Origin: Microvelia longipes
Taxonomy: Eukaryota > Arthropoda > Insecta > Hemiptera > Veliidae
Assembly: GCA_018340805.1 (NCBI GenBank)
Contig: JACMZG010001908.1
Span: forward strand, 16,740,707 to 16,804,706
Direction of reading: 5' to 3'
DNA: 64,000 bases
Of the stretch, positions 1 through 29,104 are shown one piece after another. Under the pieces are notes generated by a model that searched no databases, had not been told where the DNA came from, and saw nothing but the letters and a program-made list of their open reading frames with translations. Both the position numbers and the translations under genes were made by a program. The first letter of the stretch is position 1. Each line of letters begins with the position of its first letter.

Positions 1-169
1 ATGTCTGCTTTTTTGAGACATTATGAAGGTTTTCCCAACACCTATTCAGTTCTATATTCCATATAGAACTATCGATACTTGTTCCAAGTTTTATCTAATT
101 GTACCATTTGACCTATACAAGAAAAGTGTATGCATACATAATCACATCACATTATAATGTCCTGTCTGT

Positions 170-290
170 TTAGGAAAAATTTGACGTGCTAAATATCTGG
201 CCTACACCAACATATGAGCCAAATTTCATTTTATTATCAGCATTAGTTCAATTTTGTTGAGATGAAATTTAATACGTGTGTTATACTTTA
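170..290 (+). repeat. Family A internal fragment
   Basis: AAAAATTTGACGTGCTAAAT and GCATTAGTTCAATTTTGTTG match the middle of the 2690-3450 copy almost base for base. Confidence 0.7.
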
Positions 291-309
291 TATATATATG
301 TGTTAATAT

Positions 310-312
310 GTG

Positions 313-409
<97 letters not shown>

Positions 410-460
410 ATATATGTATGTATGTATATACATATATATATATATATAATATATATAATA
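310..460. repeat. (AT)n microsatellite
   Basis: About 150 bp of nearly pure TA dinucleotide with phase slips (ATAATA) and TATG-type variants near the right end. The 77-codon open frame across it is an artefact of the repeat. Confidence 0.95.
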
Positions 461-1684
461 TTATATATAAAACATACTGTATGAATAAAAGTAAGAGTAT
501 ATATAAACTTCTTAGCTTTAAGCGTACAATAAATTGTATATAATGTAGATCAAATAATGTATGGAACTTTATGAAGTTATTGTAACAAATGTCATAAAGA
601 CACCAACTATTTCAATTTTTATGATCTGAAACGAGAACATTTGATGTTGATGGAAAGTGGTTGTCACATCCTCATTAAAGAAGAAAAAGAAGCAATAACG
701 CGATTTTCATAAACGTTAAAAGGAATGTTAAAGTAGTATAAATTAGTGCCTTGGAGCTTCGGGTTGAGGAAAGGGCACAGAGTAGGGGAACGATATATTG
801 AGCACCCCTTGTCTAGCACTGTTTACTATCAATTTATATTGAAATACTATTATTACTATTCATAAATTTAAAATAATATCCTAACTATAATATTACAGGA
901 CCATTTAAACAAAATGCTTCCTCATAGTAATGGAACAATCTAAAATAAAGACTTAAATTAAACTGCGCACTACGACGGGTTTATTAGACTATTTAAAGAC
1001 AGTCTTGACAGCGTAATTAAAGGCAATCGAAGACTTCTATAATTTGGTTTCATGAAACTTTCTGACGACAATCAATCTTCTTTAATAAACAAGAGGGCTC
1101 GTCTTGAGCTCATTTCTCTCTGAGCATTGCTGGTCTAATGTTATCAAACTAACTTCGATCAAATCGATTTTGACTTAAATCACAATTTAAAATTGCTTGG
1201 AATGAAGTTTTTCGCTTTTATTTTTACTTTAAAGTAATTTTGACTTAAGTAAGTAAAGCTTAATTATACTTTGAGGACAGCTAAGTTCTTACTACCTTCA
1301 CAAGTGGGGTTGAAGCTATCCCTTAATTTCAGTTTTATATTTAAATTAAATCGTAAAGATTATAATCAGTGGTTAATAAATAGCTGCAAGAGTGATAAAT
1401 TTCAATGTTTTAATTTGCTTTGTACTTCATTAATCGCTGAAGCTTTTTTTTCGAAAGGTAAATATTAAAATTAATTATATGTATGTTATGACTATAAATT
1501 AATATTAGTTTTTACAATCTTTCTCTCAGCTGTCTGTGCGTGTATCCGCTGATATATTAGTTTTAGATAAAAAACAAGTAATGTCAAAAGAAATTTATTA
1601 CAGGAATAATTGAATAATTCATTATTAAAAAGGAATAACACTTCCTAACGTAACGAAAAAAAAAATCGGAAAATAAACCACTCA

Positions 1685-1800
1685 AAAGGCCTTTAAAACA
1701 CCTAAAACGGATAATGCAAGTATTATCCCGGTTTCGGATTTTTTGCAAACACAATACTTTTCCTATATTCCTACGTTATAAATTAACAAAAAAAAGTACA
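1685..1800 (-). repeat. Family A 5' module, minus orientation
   Basis: The minus strand shows GTATAGGAAAAGTATTGTG-like sequence, a CCGAAACCGGGAT block and GTTTTAGGTGTTTTAAAGG, the start of family A. Confidence 0.65.
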
Positions 1801-2689
1801 AATTTTAAAGCAATTTCCTTGCTTACTCTTATGAGTTAAAAACTTAAAGGCCATAATGTTATTGTCCCAGAGTTAATTGGTCTCATATGCTTTAGGTGCA
1901 ATATATATTATTCAGTGGGGCCCCTTTTCAAAAATTCCACTCCCCCTTCATGTACCTGACCTAATAAGTTCATTTTTTCTTTGAAAATTAACTAAAAATT
2001 AAATAATATTTAAAGTTTTTGTTTTACTCCATTCGTTCAATTAAAAATAAATAAAAGTTATATTCTACAATAAAGCAATAACAAGACCAACATAAACAAT
2101 TAGAGATAATCTATACAAATAATAGTAGTAATACTGAGTTGGCATTGCAATAGATTTGTAATGTAGTAAAACTGGCTCTGACCGGGTAACATAGATAAAT
2201 CTGTTTTCTTAGTAATTCACTGTCGAAGGCGACAAAAATATTATCAGATTTTGTGACGTAATTTTGAATAGATTTAGGATGTGTCCTTTAAACGTAAAAT
2301 ATTGTGTGACGTTATTTTAGAAATAACATCCTCTGAAATCGATGGTCATAAACATGTTTTCGAAATTCATGTTAATGATCCAAATGGTGGTTCGTTTAGT
2401 CGTTTTGTCACTGATAGTGAAAAATCAACTGTTCGAAATTATAATAGAATCGAAAAGGTTTTAGAAGTCTATAGCAAGACAAGACTTCTCCTAAGTAACT
2501 AAAAGGCTCCAATGATTTAAGTAAGCCCAAGAGCAAAAGATTCTTGATAAGACTTATTTTGGCTCCCTGATACAAAATCAGGCAATCAAGTTTAGATCAG
2601 AGGGTTTGCTCCTTTATGGTCCGGAAAATTACCTTCGAATTCACCTATCGACCTTTAGTGGTGTTCTTATTGCTTTTAGTAAAAAGAGG

Positions 2690-3450
2690 GATATTTTTAC
2701 TTTATCACAATTATACCGTAGGTATATAGGAAAGTAGTTAGGAAATAACCCAAAACCGGGATTTCACATAAATAATTTGTTTTAGGTGTTTTCAATACCT
2801 TCTGAGTGGTTTTCACAAGGTTTTCTGTCTGTATGTGTCTGTTGTCGTCGCATCTCCCAGTGTATTTATGAGAAAGATTTGGAACTTAGTACAAAAGTCA
2901 ATCTTTACGTCCATTTGTGCTATCCGGGAAATATTTTTTATAACGTCCTTACTTATGACTCATCAAAAAATTCGAAAATTCATAAAACGCGGAAAAATTT
3001 GACGTTCTAAATATCTGGTCTAAAACAACATATGTGCCAAATTTCATCTTATTATTAGCATTAGTTCAATTTTGTTGAGATAAAATTTAATTTGTATGTA
3101 ATACTTTACGTAATTAGTAGGTATACTAAGTTTCGTTTCAATACAGTAAGTATATCAAGGGTTTTTGTTGGATCATTTTTTGGATTTAAGCAGCATAGAG
3201 TGAGATCAGTGCCTAGATGGGTCACGGCTGAGAAGTAAACTAATTTAGTCCGAAGACGAGTGAAGCGAGTTCAAAGATGTTCTACAGTACATTTGGAAAT
3301 TTGAATATTCTGAGGACGAGCGAAGTAAGTCCGAACTAACGAGGATGAGCGTAGCGAATCCGATGTGAGTGAGGGAAAGTTCCGAGGTACACCGTATCCG
3401 CTTTTTGAAATTTAATTGTTGAAAATTTATTTTCAACAATTAAATTGGTT
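2690..3450 (+). repeat. Family A dispersed repeat, long copy 1
   Basis: It begins near TATACCGTAGGTATATAGGA, runs through GTTTTAGGTGTTTTCA, GAGTGGTTTTCA, a TCTGT-rich part and GCATTAGTTCAATTTTGTTG. It ends with GACGAGCGAAG-type motifs and GTTCCGAGGTAC, closed by an 18-bp-arm hairpin at 3409-3446. The same order occurs at 47930-48656. Confidence 0.8.
3409..3446. repeat. Perfect hairpin with 18-bp arms at a family A end
   Basis: AATTTAATTGTTGAAAAT and its inverse with a 2-nt loop, immediately after the family A 3' end. Confidence 0.9.
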
Positions 3451-4143
3451 CGACAGAACTAAAGATACAACTCAAATTTCAAGCCATGGATTTTGTTCCA
3501 TTGATTAAAATAAACGTCGTAGTAGAAGATTCAATGTACATTGTACATTATAATTTGATGAAAATGTAACTAGAAGGATGAAGTGGAAGGTGAGAGTAAT
3601 CATTACTGCTCATTAATGTACAATGTACAATACGCACTATATTCATGTTTTAATTTGTGCCACAAGTATATATATTTGAAAATTTATTTGTAAGTTCTGT
3701 TAAAATTTTTTCTCAAATTTGATCAGGGTCTTAAGAAAGTGTAACGAATGAATAAATTTTGTACTTATACATTTTACAGAATGCGTTAGTATTTAACTAT
3801 TAATGGTAGTTAGTTTCTTAATTCCAAAACAAGAACTCTCGTCGCTAGAGTGATAATGTCACATGATGATAAAGTGTAACTTCGTAAATTTGATAATGAT
3901 ACATAGTAGTGCAAGTGTAAAAAAAATATCAGGCCGATCAATGTTAAAGATTTGTGATTTTTTAAATGTTTATTGGGTCATTATTATAAATGAGGTCACA
4001 CATATTTCATAAACAATAGGGTTTGAGACATTTACACGCTAGATTATTTTTACCAAAATTCATTTCGATCAGAAAAAGCGCTCGAAGTTATTATCCACAG
4101 AAACGTGTCCCATAGAAACGTCTTGGAACAAAAATCTCGTACA

Positions 4144-4146
<3 letters not shown>

Positions 4147-4215
<69 letters not shown>
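4147..4215. repeat. (AT)n microsatellite beside a family J repeat
   Basis: About 69 bp pure TA tract. The DNA to its left (about 4040-4146) is the reverse complement of the flank right of the 24039 array, including GACGTTTCTATGGGACAC, so the array travels with a dispersed repeat. Confidence 0.9.
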
Positions 4216-4217
<2 letters not shown>

Positions 4218-5009
4218 GTGTGTGTTTTCTTTTAATAATGTATCTAGCTAGTAACAGAAAAAGCATCGTTGTGAGGTAGCCACAAAATGCCCATAATAAA
4301 ATGTTGCTAAATGCATGGAAAAAATCTATTAACAACAGCTATATAAATTAATACTACTACAACTATATAACTAAACAACTACGGTGATGGACAGAAGGCG
4401 CATATTTAAATACGTATTATCCAGTGAGACGTAAATTATTAAACGCTTTATTGTCTATAAATTAGTAGGCGTCTTGGACGGCAAGTTACTGATATATTAT
4501 TTATTAACATCTTGCAGGGTCGTGACCTTCTGTTTCATTAACTGTATCGCCTGACTTGACGAGTGAATTAATATTAATTGATAGTCTTTGTTGCACGACA
4601 ACCAATTCAATTAACTTCTTTACTTTTACGAGCTAGTAAATATAGCAATAATCGTGGTTTAATGGGGTTGTTTTTAATTATTTTAGTGCCATTGGTAGCG
4701 AATTTTATCAGAAAATTACGCGAATTAAATTCAGTTTAGATAAAAAATTAAATTATTATTTTAAAATAATAGAAATTTGGCAGCTGAGTCATTAGAGAAT
4801 TATACATTTTTAATTACGATCCGGTAAAATACAAAATACTAAAGGGGGAAGGGATACACAATGCAGGAAGTCTAGAAACTTCTGAATCTTTTAGAGGAAT
4901 TTTAAATTTCTTATAGGCCATTAGATTTTCCGGGTTTCTTGGAGATTTCACACGGGATTGCTGTACTTCGAAGACGATTTTGCCAAACAAATAATTGGTT
5001 ATTCGTGCT

Positions 5010-5626
5010 CCTGTTCCACTAAAAGTAACTTTTAGTGGAGATAGATAGCAAGTTTTTGGCGATTGCTCGAAACAGAGTTTGTAGAGGTGATGTGTTCTGG
5101 TGTATCAAATTTTGGGTATTCATATTAGGTAAAATTAGTTGTTTATGGCAACCCCTAGCTCTGTGAGAATAATCTGGATTTTAGAGAGTAGTCTAGTTAT
5201 TAAAAAAGTCTAAAGTTTAAATTAGTATGCTCTAATTTAAAATTCAATAGTTACCGTAAAAACACAGTTTGGCAATTTAATTGCCGTACTAGGTAGCCGA
5301 TTAAAAAAATGTTTTTTTAGTCATGTTAGTTGATTAAAAGGGGGTAGACAACAATTTTTCGTGATAAGAAACTGAGCTAGTAGGAGTGATGTAGTATGGA
5401 GTACCAAATTTTGGGTTTCCATATTGGGTGAAAGTAATTGTATATGTCAAACGGTAAATCTGTAGGAAAAAACTCTTACGGCAATCTGATGACCAAACTT
5501 TTTTCTTATAGGTTATTCAAAGTTCTGGCAGTCGATTGAGTGGAGGTAAATCCAAGTTTTTGGCGATTGCTCCACTGGAATCTCAGTTAGTCGGGGTGAT
5601 GATATAAAATAAACACCCTGTATGTA
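5010..5626 (+). repeat. Degenerate threefold repeat ending in ACACCCTGTA
   Basis: TTTTTGGCGATTGCTC recurs near 5050 and 5555. GTGATG...ACCAAATTTTGGGT and the following CATATT.GGTGAAA recur near 5090 and 5390. The segment ends AATAAACACCCTGTATGTAC, a terminal motif seen at ends of many insect DNA elements. It is read as a decayed composite transposon; the family is unknown. Confidence 0.5.
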
Positions 5627-7584
5627 CCAATACATATTTAGTACCTATATTGTAAAATAAATAAATAAATAAATAAATAAATATAATCAAATAAATATGA
5701 TTCTATTGATTCTAATATGATGATTGGTATTCTTGGAGCATTTTTCACGGATGATCTTTTTCTTTGACAATTCGCAAGAAAGATTTGTCTTGCTAACGAG
5801 AACTCACCTTTCTACTTAGTATTTAATCTGTTCTTGTTTTTCAGTCAGTCAAATTTCTTTACGCCATTCGAAGTGACAGAAGTTTAAAATCGTTTTAAAT
5901 GCATCCCTGAATTAAACAATTTTTACAAATTAATCTTACCCTACTAACTAACACATTACTCAGGTAGAGTGAGAAAAGCAAACATACTTAATTAAATTTG
6001 CATTTAAATATAGTAAAGCGTAGATCCAAAGTACAGAACCAAAGTTATACAGAGTGTCAGAGAATTCTATTTTACATTTAGCTACTCATAGAACTATATT
6101 TATAGTTAAGAAAAGCCACTAATTTATGTTGTGTTTAAAATGCGTTTCTTTTCAGGGCTTTCAATAAAATGTAGTTAATAGGTATTCTATGAAGTTTTTT
6201 TCTTTTTTGCCTCATATACATATAATTAAAAACTTGACACAATCTTTTAATGTTAAAAAAAATAAATTAAATAATAAAATTCACAAGGTCTTAAAAGCTT
6301 ATTTGAGTTCGACTTTCAAGTCTTATATTTTCTAAATAAAACTATTAAGTATTAAACATACTTATAATTTAAAACTTGTCTAAGGACAATCTAAGAAATT
6401 CACAGAAAAGTTAAAAAATTAAGTAAGATAAGAATTTACTTTTAACTTAAGCGCATAAGTACTTAAAACTTATATTGAAAGTTCATGTTAATTACATTAT
6501 CTAAGCACGTACAGGGGAGATATTGCCCTATAGGCATAGTTGTTTATAATCAGGTTTAGAAGATGGTTCTAAACAACTGTTATGGCCTGGAAATGGGTAG
6601 GGGTATAAAAATCAGTTTAGTTGGAAAAGCTGATCAGTTGTAAGAGTAAGGTTTTAGGTGCTAGGAGAAATACAACACAAACTTAATGTAAGTTCTGCAA
6701 ATTATAAGCATTTTGTAGCAAAAAAAACACATTTGTTATGTATAAAGATTAAGTCCGCTAAGTTTCATTATATTGAAGTGTAGCAATCATTTTAAATAAA
6801 TAGTATATAATAGTTTATATTTCAGTCTAAAATAAAAACAGCTTATCAGTTATTGGCACCAGTTAATAGTAGCTGTTTTTATGTTTTTCTTTTAGATTGA
6901 GAACTATAAGCCATTTCATACTATTTATTTAAAATTTGGAAATTCTATATGTATTGAAAGAGTTTTTGTTGTGAAGCAATCTATAATATCATATCGGGTT
7001 TAACATAACGATAATTAGTATCCTCACAAATTGAATTAACAGTATGGGTTACAATTAATGACCCGAAATGTCCAGAAATAATGCGAGCAAAGCAAGGCAT
7101 ATAACAGAAAATCAAGAAAAAAATCGTATTGTACTGAAATATTGTACTGAAAATACATATTTTATAAGTTTTTTCTTTAGATGATGCAAATTGTGATCAG
7201 AAAATTATGCTTATTTTAACTGAGAGTCGTATTATGGGGGGGGGGGGAATTAATGTTTACAATTGTCTTAGAACATTTTATTCATTCGCCGGAAATTACC
7301 TTTAGTGGATCACAAAGTATTAGTTGGTGAAATCTCTTTCAGCAAATACTTATTATAAAAACCATACCGCCTAGTGTGCACACTGTACACCCCATAATTC
7401 CTTGCCTATAGCTTTATTTGTTTAAAATAGTTTACTTTTATTACTAAGGAAATTAAATCAAAAATCTAGCCCCATCTACTCGGTAGAATGATGCATATAA
7501 AGTGAATGAATGAAACATGAAAATAGTAATTTATGCACCTATAGAGTAAAAAATACTATTATTTCCTTAAAGTAGTTAGTTGGT

Positions 7585-7745
7585 TGCTGCGAGAAAACTC
7601 GATGCGAAAGCCGAGAGAACTTAAGAATTCACTCCCGAAGTGAAGCCGAGGGAGGTATAATTGCAAGGAAAAAATAGCATTTTATTCCCAAGGTGCATGC
7701 AAGATTTTGTCTCCGGTCCTCTTTATAAATTTAGAGGATACCGCT
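7585..7745 (+). repeat. Dispersed repeat family G, copy 1
   Basis: The blocks AAGGAAAAAATAGCATTTTA, TTCCCAAGGTGCATGCAAG and TTTGTCTCCGGTCCTC recur in order at 54900-55075. Confidence 0.65.
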
Positions 7746-9752
7746 CTCCAAAAAATTGATACAATTTGCTCTAACCCCAATAACCTTGGACTTGATGTTA
7801 GACCACTTACTTTTCACAAAGGGAGTAATAAGTAACTTTTCGTTCCTTGAGAGTGAAAATTCTTTTTCTCCCTTGGGAGTGAAAAGTGCTTTTTTACTTT
7901 CTAAAAACTAGTCAATAAACTATACATTACACACCGTCTGGAAATAAAAGTATTATTCAGTTTTCTTTAAAATGTCTACTAATTGTCCTGGTTTTGGTAA
8001 TTAGCGCCACCTTAACTAGTTTAAACATGAGAATATAGAACTTCTATCGTATGTAAGATTTAAACCACTTTGTGAAAATGATACGTCAATAAGTATTAGA
8101 AGTTGGAAACAGTGAATAGTTAAAAGATTTCGTGTATTGCCTCTGATGATAAAATATTTATATAATCACGATTGCTTTTTAGTGTTAATAATATGTAATG
8201 ACAAAATTAATATTAAACTTTCTTTTATTGTCTGATGCATCATGTAAGTAAACAGTTAATCCGCTTGATCGTAGTCCTTCTCAATTAATTATATTATTTC
8301 TAAAGTAAATTCAACGAAAGGGAGCAATTAGCATACTAGATACTTAGTGATTTTGAAGATCGTAAATGGTGAATGGCAGAATGGATCATTGGTGATTATA
8401 TCTAGAGTTTAATTAGATTGCTCATTTTTTATCATAAATCAATATGTTTCAAATTGTTTCTTAAATTTTTCATTTTAAAAGATTGTTAGAAAGATGTCTT
8501 AGATAATTGAGATAACTGAGGTTGTGCCGTAGATCGAGAGATCCCAAGGAGCTTTGCCTTTTAATTGTTAATTAGGTTTTAATCCTGATGTAGTCAGGAC
8601 GGTAGCTATAGTGGCCTACTACAGTTGTGTAAAGAAATTATTAACTAACACTCCATATAACTTGGCCTTGTTGTGTTCTGGAGTCTATATTCATCGTAAC
8701 TTAATAGTATTTATTTATTGATTTTGATACAAATTAGGACTTGCACTTTTAAATATCAATAATAATAAAATAGTAATGTTTTCAATAGGAGAAGTTAACT
8801 TATAATCTAAAATGAAGTTCAATGTAATAGGCTACACCAGCTGATAGACTGTCTATCATCTTAATGTTTAATGGGGAATGGAATAAGGATAAAACGATGA
8901 TACTTCAATAATTGCAACATTTAAAACTTTTATGTTATGAAATCTTGTTCTAGATTAGATTGCTAAAATCTATTTACTGGTCCTGGCTACTTAGGTCCAT
9001 TCTATTTACTTTGTCCTGGTTGTTTTAGTAAATTCCACTCACTTTTTCTTGGTGGTTGAGATAGACCACAACACCTTCCTGTAAGACTGTAATCTATTCC
9101 GAGAAATTGGAATAGATCCCGATTTCTTTGCCCTAATTTTGAAGGATCATTCCATGCACTTGGTACTGTTATTTAGCTCTATTCCACACGCTTTGTCTTG
9201 GGTGTAGAGGTTCTTTTAATTTGCATTGCCCTAATTTTGAAGGTTCATTCCATCTACTTTGTACTGGTTCTTTAGATTCACCCTATTTACTTTATCGAAG
9301 TTGTTTAGGTCTAATGTATTATCTATGTCCTGCCCTGGTTGTTTAGTTCCAATGCCTTCGTGCTTGGTCGTTCAGGTGTTTTGGTTGTTTACTATTTTTG
9401 CAATGATCCACAAGTACAATACTGTTCAGAACCAAAAAAGTTCTCACGTCTATGAGAATAAGTGAATCTGATAATTTTTTATTTAAAATAGTGCTGATAT
9501 TTTCACTATTTTGGATAAATATCTTCTGTTTAAATTATTGGCTGAATTGATTTAAACAAAAATTTTCCTGATGTAAAAAAATTGATATAGAAATATTTTA
9601 AAAAAAAATATTTCCACACTTGCTTTCTTTTATCCAATTTGCGAATTTATTCGAAAGAAATTTACTAATAATAAAAGTATTGGTTAAAAATGGTTCCCAA
9701 TCTTGTTCAGAGAATGTCCAATTTATTATTTGATTATTTATTTTGGTTACAG

Positions 9753-26548
<16,796 letters not shown>

Positions 26549-26889
26549 TCTGAGGTCATAGGACTTACTTTAGATCAGTATTAATGTTTTAAATATAAAA
26601 ACTAATAGAAATTATTGGTTGAAAACAAGTAAACAGAGAGACGTAACAAGGGCAGCTAGACTAAATTATTGAAGGACTGGGAGAATATAAATAATAATTA
26701 GCAATTACCAAAGAGTATAGAATGTATCTAGAGAGTTGTTTTTATCTTCTAACATATAGAGTTTCTAAAACAAAATACACCCCTATTGGAAATATGTAAG
26801 GGCTAGTTGAATTCTATTTAATTTTAAAAGATTTTATAGAAGCAGGTCACACAGTTTAGGTGCGAATATCTAAGTCTTACAATAGTATG

Positions 26890-27053
26890 ACACACAGTTA
26901 AAATCAGTTGACAGCGTAAGAAAATAGTGTTGAGGAACCAATGAGGATGGCCCAATATGTAATAGTGGGCAAGGATTAACATCCAGGACTAACCTCATTG
27001 GCTTTCTCACATTTTTTCCCACACTGTCAACTGATTTTAACCGTGTGTTATGA
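26890..27053. mobile_element. Foldback MITE, family C, copy 1
   Basis: CACACAGTTAAAATCAGTTG at the left and its inverse CAACTGATTTTAACCGTGTG at the right, with CCAATGAGG and CCTCATTGG inside. About 165 bp, just after the SLC38A9 stop and possibly in its 3' UTR. Confidence 0.75.
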
Positions 27054-27611
27054 CACATTTAGCATATGACACCTATAGCATACCTATCGTATGCAATAGG
27101 TGGGTGTGAACACCAATGTCATTCATAAATACATTGGATAAATATGCTACCAGAGTGATCACAACAAGAACTATGTGACACAATCAACTTCAGATGCCAG
27201 CCAAAATCAGTAAGGCATGGATACCTATAGGCTAATTTCTTTAAGGGGTAGAGTCAAAATAAATCAATAGAATGTCTTCATTACTGGTCATTGATAGGCT
27301 CTCAGCTCATCAAAATATGTGCTGTCTTACAACAGCGATCTCTCTGGGCATAATACATACTCTTAAAAAATGCATAAAACCACCTACTAACATAAAATAT
27401 CTGATTATTTAGTTGAAATCTCAAGATAAAAAAAATAATTTTTCCATACTTAGTTTCAATTTTGTTTTTCTTTTAGTGTCTCCATTATTTTACTTTCATT
27501 ATTAGCCCTAGTCAGCTTATTAAGCATTAAAATATTCTAATGTATTTGTTATATATGTTAAGTATAATTATTAGTTTAAATTTATAAAATTGCCAACTAA
27601 AATATATGTTG

Positions 27612-27617
27612 AATAAA
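27612..27617 (+). promoter_or_regulatory. Possible poly(A) signal of SLC38A9
   Basis: An AATAAA hexamer lies about 1.06 kb after the SLC38A9 stop, in AT-rich DNA before the convergent ATPSCKMT 3' end. In such AT-rich sequence the hexamer alone is weak evidence. Confidence 0.25.
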
Positions 27618-28975
27618 AATAAATCTAATTACATTAATAATAATACAAATATGAGTAATCAATTTTTAGTAATTAAGCTGTAATGTAAATTGATTAATTA
27701 AGAATTAACATACAATCAAAACATAGAAGAATCTTATTTCACTTTCAAATTACTTGGTTCCTACTTATTATTATTATTTTTTAAATTTACACACCATATT
27801 TAAAATAATTTAACTTCTTTAGCTAATTTGTGTTTTAGTAATTTTTTATCAGGAAATGATACTTGTGAAGTTGTTCAATCGTGGGATTGATTCCGCTTGG
27901 TCTTCTGGTAATGAGTTAATACCTTAAGATAAAATAAGAATTTAAGTTTAATTTTTTTTATCAAACCTAACTATGATAATGCAATTTAACTTGAGCCATT
28001 TTTTATCACAATGTAGTTATTTAGCCGATTTCATATTTTACATACACAAAATTAGTTCCTAATTTGTCTTAAAAATTAAATTAAGATTTAACACTTAATT
28101 TAAGTTTTTTTGTTTAATTGACTTTTGTTTTTTATTTATTGTAATTTTGTATTTAGTTTTATAACTATTTTCTTTTTTTATATTAATAAAGTTTTAATTA
28201 AACTTTTTTTTTACGAGTTCCCTCAATTCTCGGTTAAAAGCCAGACTTAGAAATAAAGCCACAAACTTGAGTATGGTTGACTTTTTAAGGGGTGCCCCAC
28301 TGTATACCTTCCTCTATGGGGTGCCCAAAAATGTAGAATTGTAAGAATGCACTCAATTGTTAGCTTATTTGGAATTGATCAATAAATATTTTACTAAATA
28401 TATTTAAAGAACATATTTAACCCAGAAAGCTTTATATGACAGAAAAAATCTTTACATGACAAAGCAAAAACAAGCTTTTTCATCGTTATGGTCTGCAGCT
28501 TGAGAAAATTGTAACTCTGTAGAGTAAATTTTGACTCTTAAGTTGATTTTTCTTAGCTGTTTCCGGCTATAAAGATTCTCTCTCAACTTAATTTTGGTTG
28601 ATTCAACTAATTAAATTAAGGAAAAAATAAACACGTATAATTAACAAAACTTATGTATGTATTAAACACTAAATAATTTTCTAAACTGAAACATATATAC
28701 AATATATGAATAAAAAAATAGCTCTTATTTACTAAAATAGGGTCTTAAAGTTTTCAATTATATTTAAACCTGATACTAAATTTCTTTTTTTTTAATGATT
28801 TTGAATTAACAACTTTGTCTTGAATTTGATAAGTTGATAACTAGCCAAAAAGCAGAGAGGGAAGGAATTCTAGTGGTTCATACTGAACCCTTCCCTCTGA
28901 GGGCAGAATCCGCCAATATAATTTCTTATTTTGGGTAGTCTGTGATTCAACACATCAAAAATATGACTTAGTGTT

Positions 28976-28981
28976 TTTATT
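28976..28981 (-). promoter_or_regulatory. Possible poly(A) signal of ATPSCKMT
   Basis: TTTATT on the plus strand (AATAAA on the minus) lies about 125 nt past the ATPSCKMT stop, a normal distance for a short 3' UTR. Confidence 0.4.
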
Positions 28982-29104
28982 AAAGTTCATCCCATCAGAT
29001 GGGTCACCTACTCAGTTTTGACTAGAAATATTGTTGTAATCACAAGTCAGACTTATGATTACAACCCAGACAAATTTTTAGAACATAATAGTGAGCATAG
29101 AAGA

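Larger units (their letters stand above)
1..9752. other. Upstream region without a recognised exon
   Basis: No exon could be recognised here, although the phase of the first SLC38A9 exon demands at least one further upstream and it may be in this stretch. It holds family A copies (about 170-290, 1685-1800, 2690-3450), (AT)n arrays, a degenerate threefold repeat at 5010-5626, a family G copy at 7585-7745, a G11-type run near 7237, and loosely repetitive CTGGTT/ATTCCA-rich DNA at 8960-9390. A 73-codon open frame at 2281-2502 lacks an ATG at its start and resembles nothing I know. Confidence 0.6.
27060..29100. other. Convergent intergenic region SLC38A9-ATPSCKMT
   Basis: AT-rich spacer holding the presumed 3' UTRs of both genes. 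Apart from poly(A)-like hexamers and a short family D-like foldback near 28840-28915 (shared GGAAGGAATTCT and a complementary CCCTTCCCTC), nothing is recognised. Confidence 0.5.

Noticed and set aside
310..543. Tyr/Ile-rich open frames over (AT)n arrays, here and at 4144, 43583, 44849, 45663 and 52149-52494
   Set aside because: They read the TA repeat as YIYI chains, occur on either strand, and have no independent coding support.
26870..27058. Two similar peptides (MRLVLDVNP...) at 26870-27058 and 34368-34637
   Set aside because: The similarity comes from two copies of the family C foldback MITE, in which one strand happens to be open. It is not a gene family.
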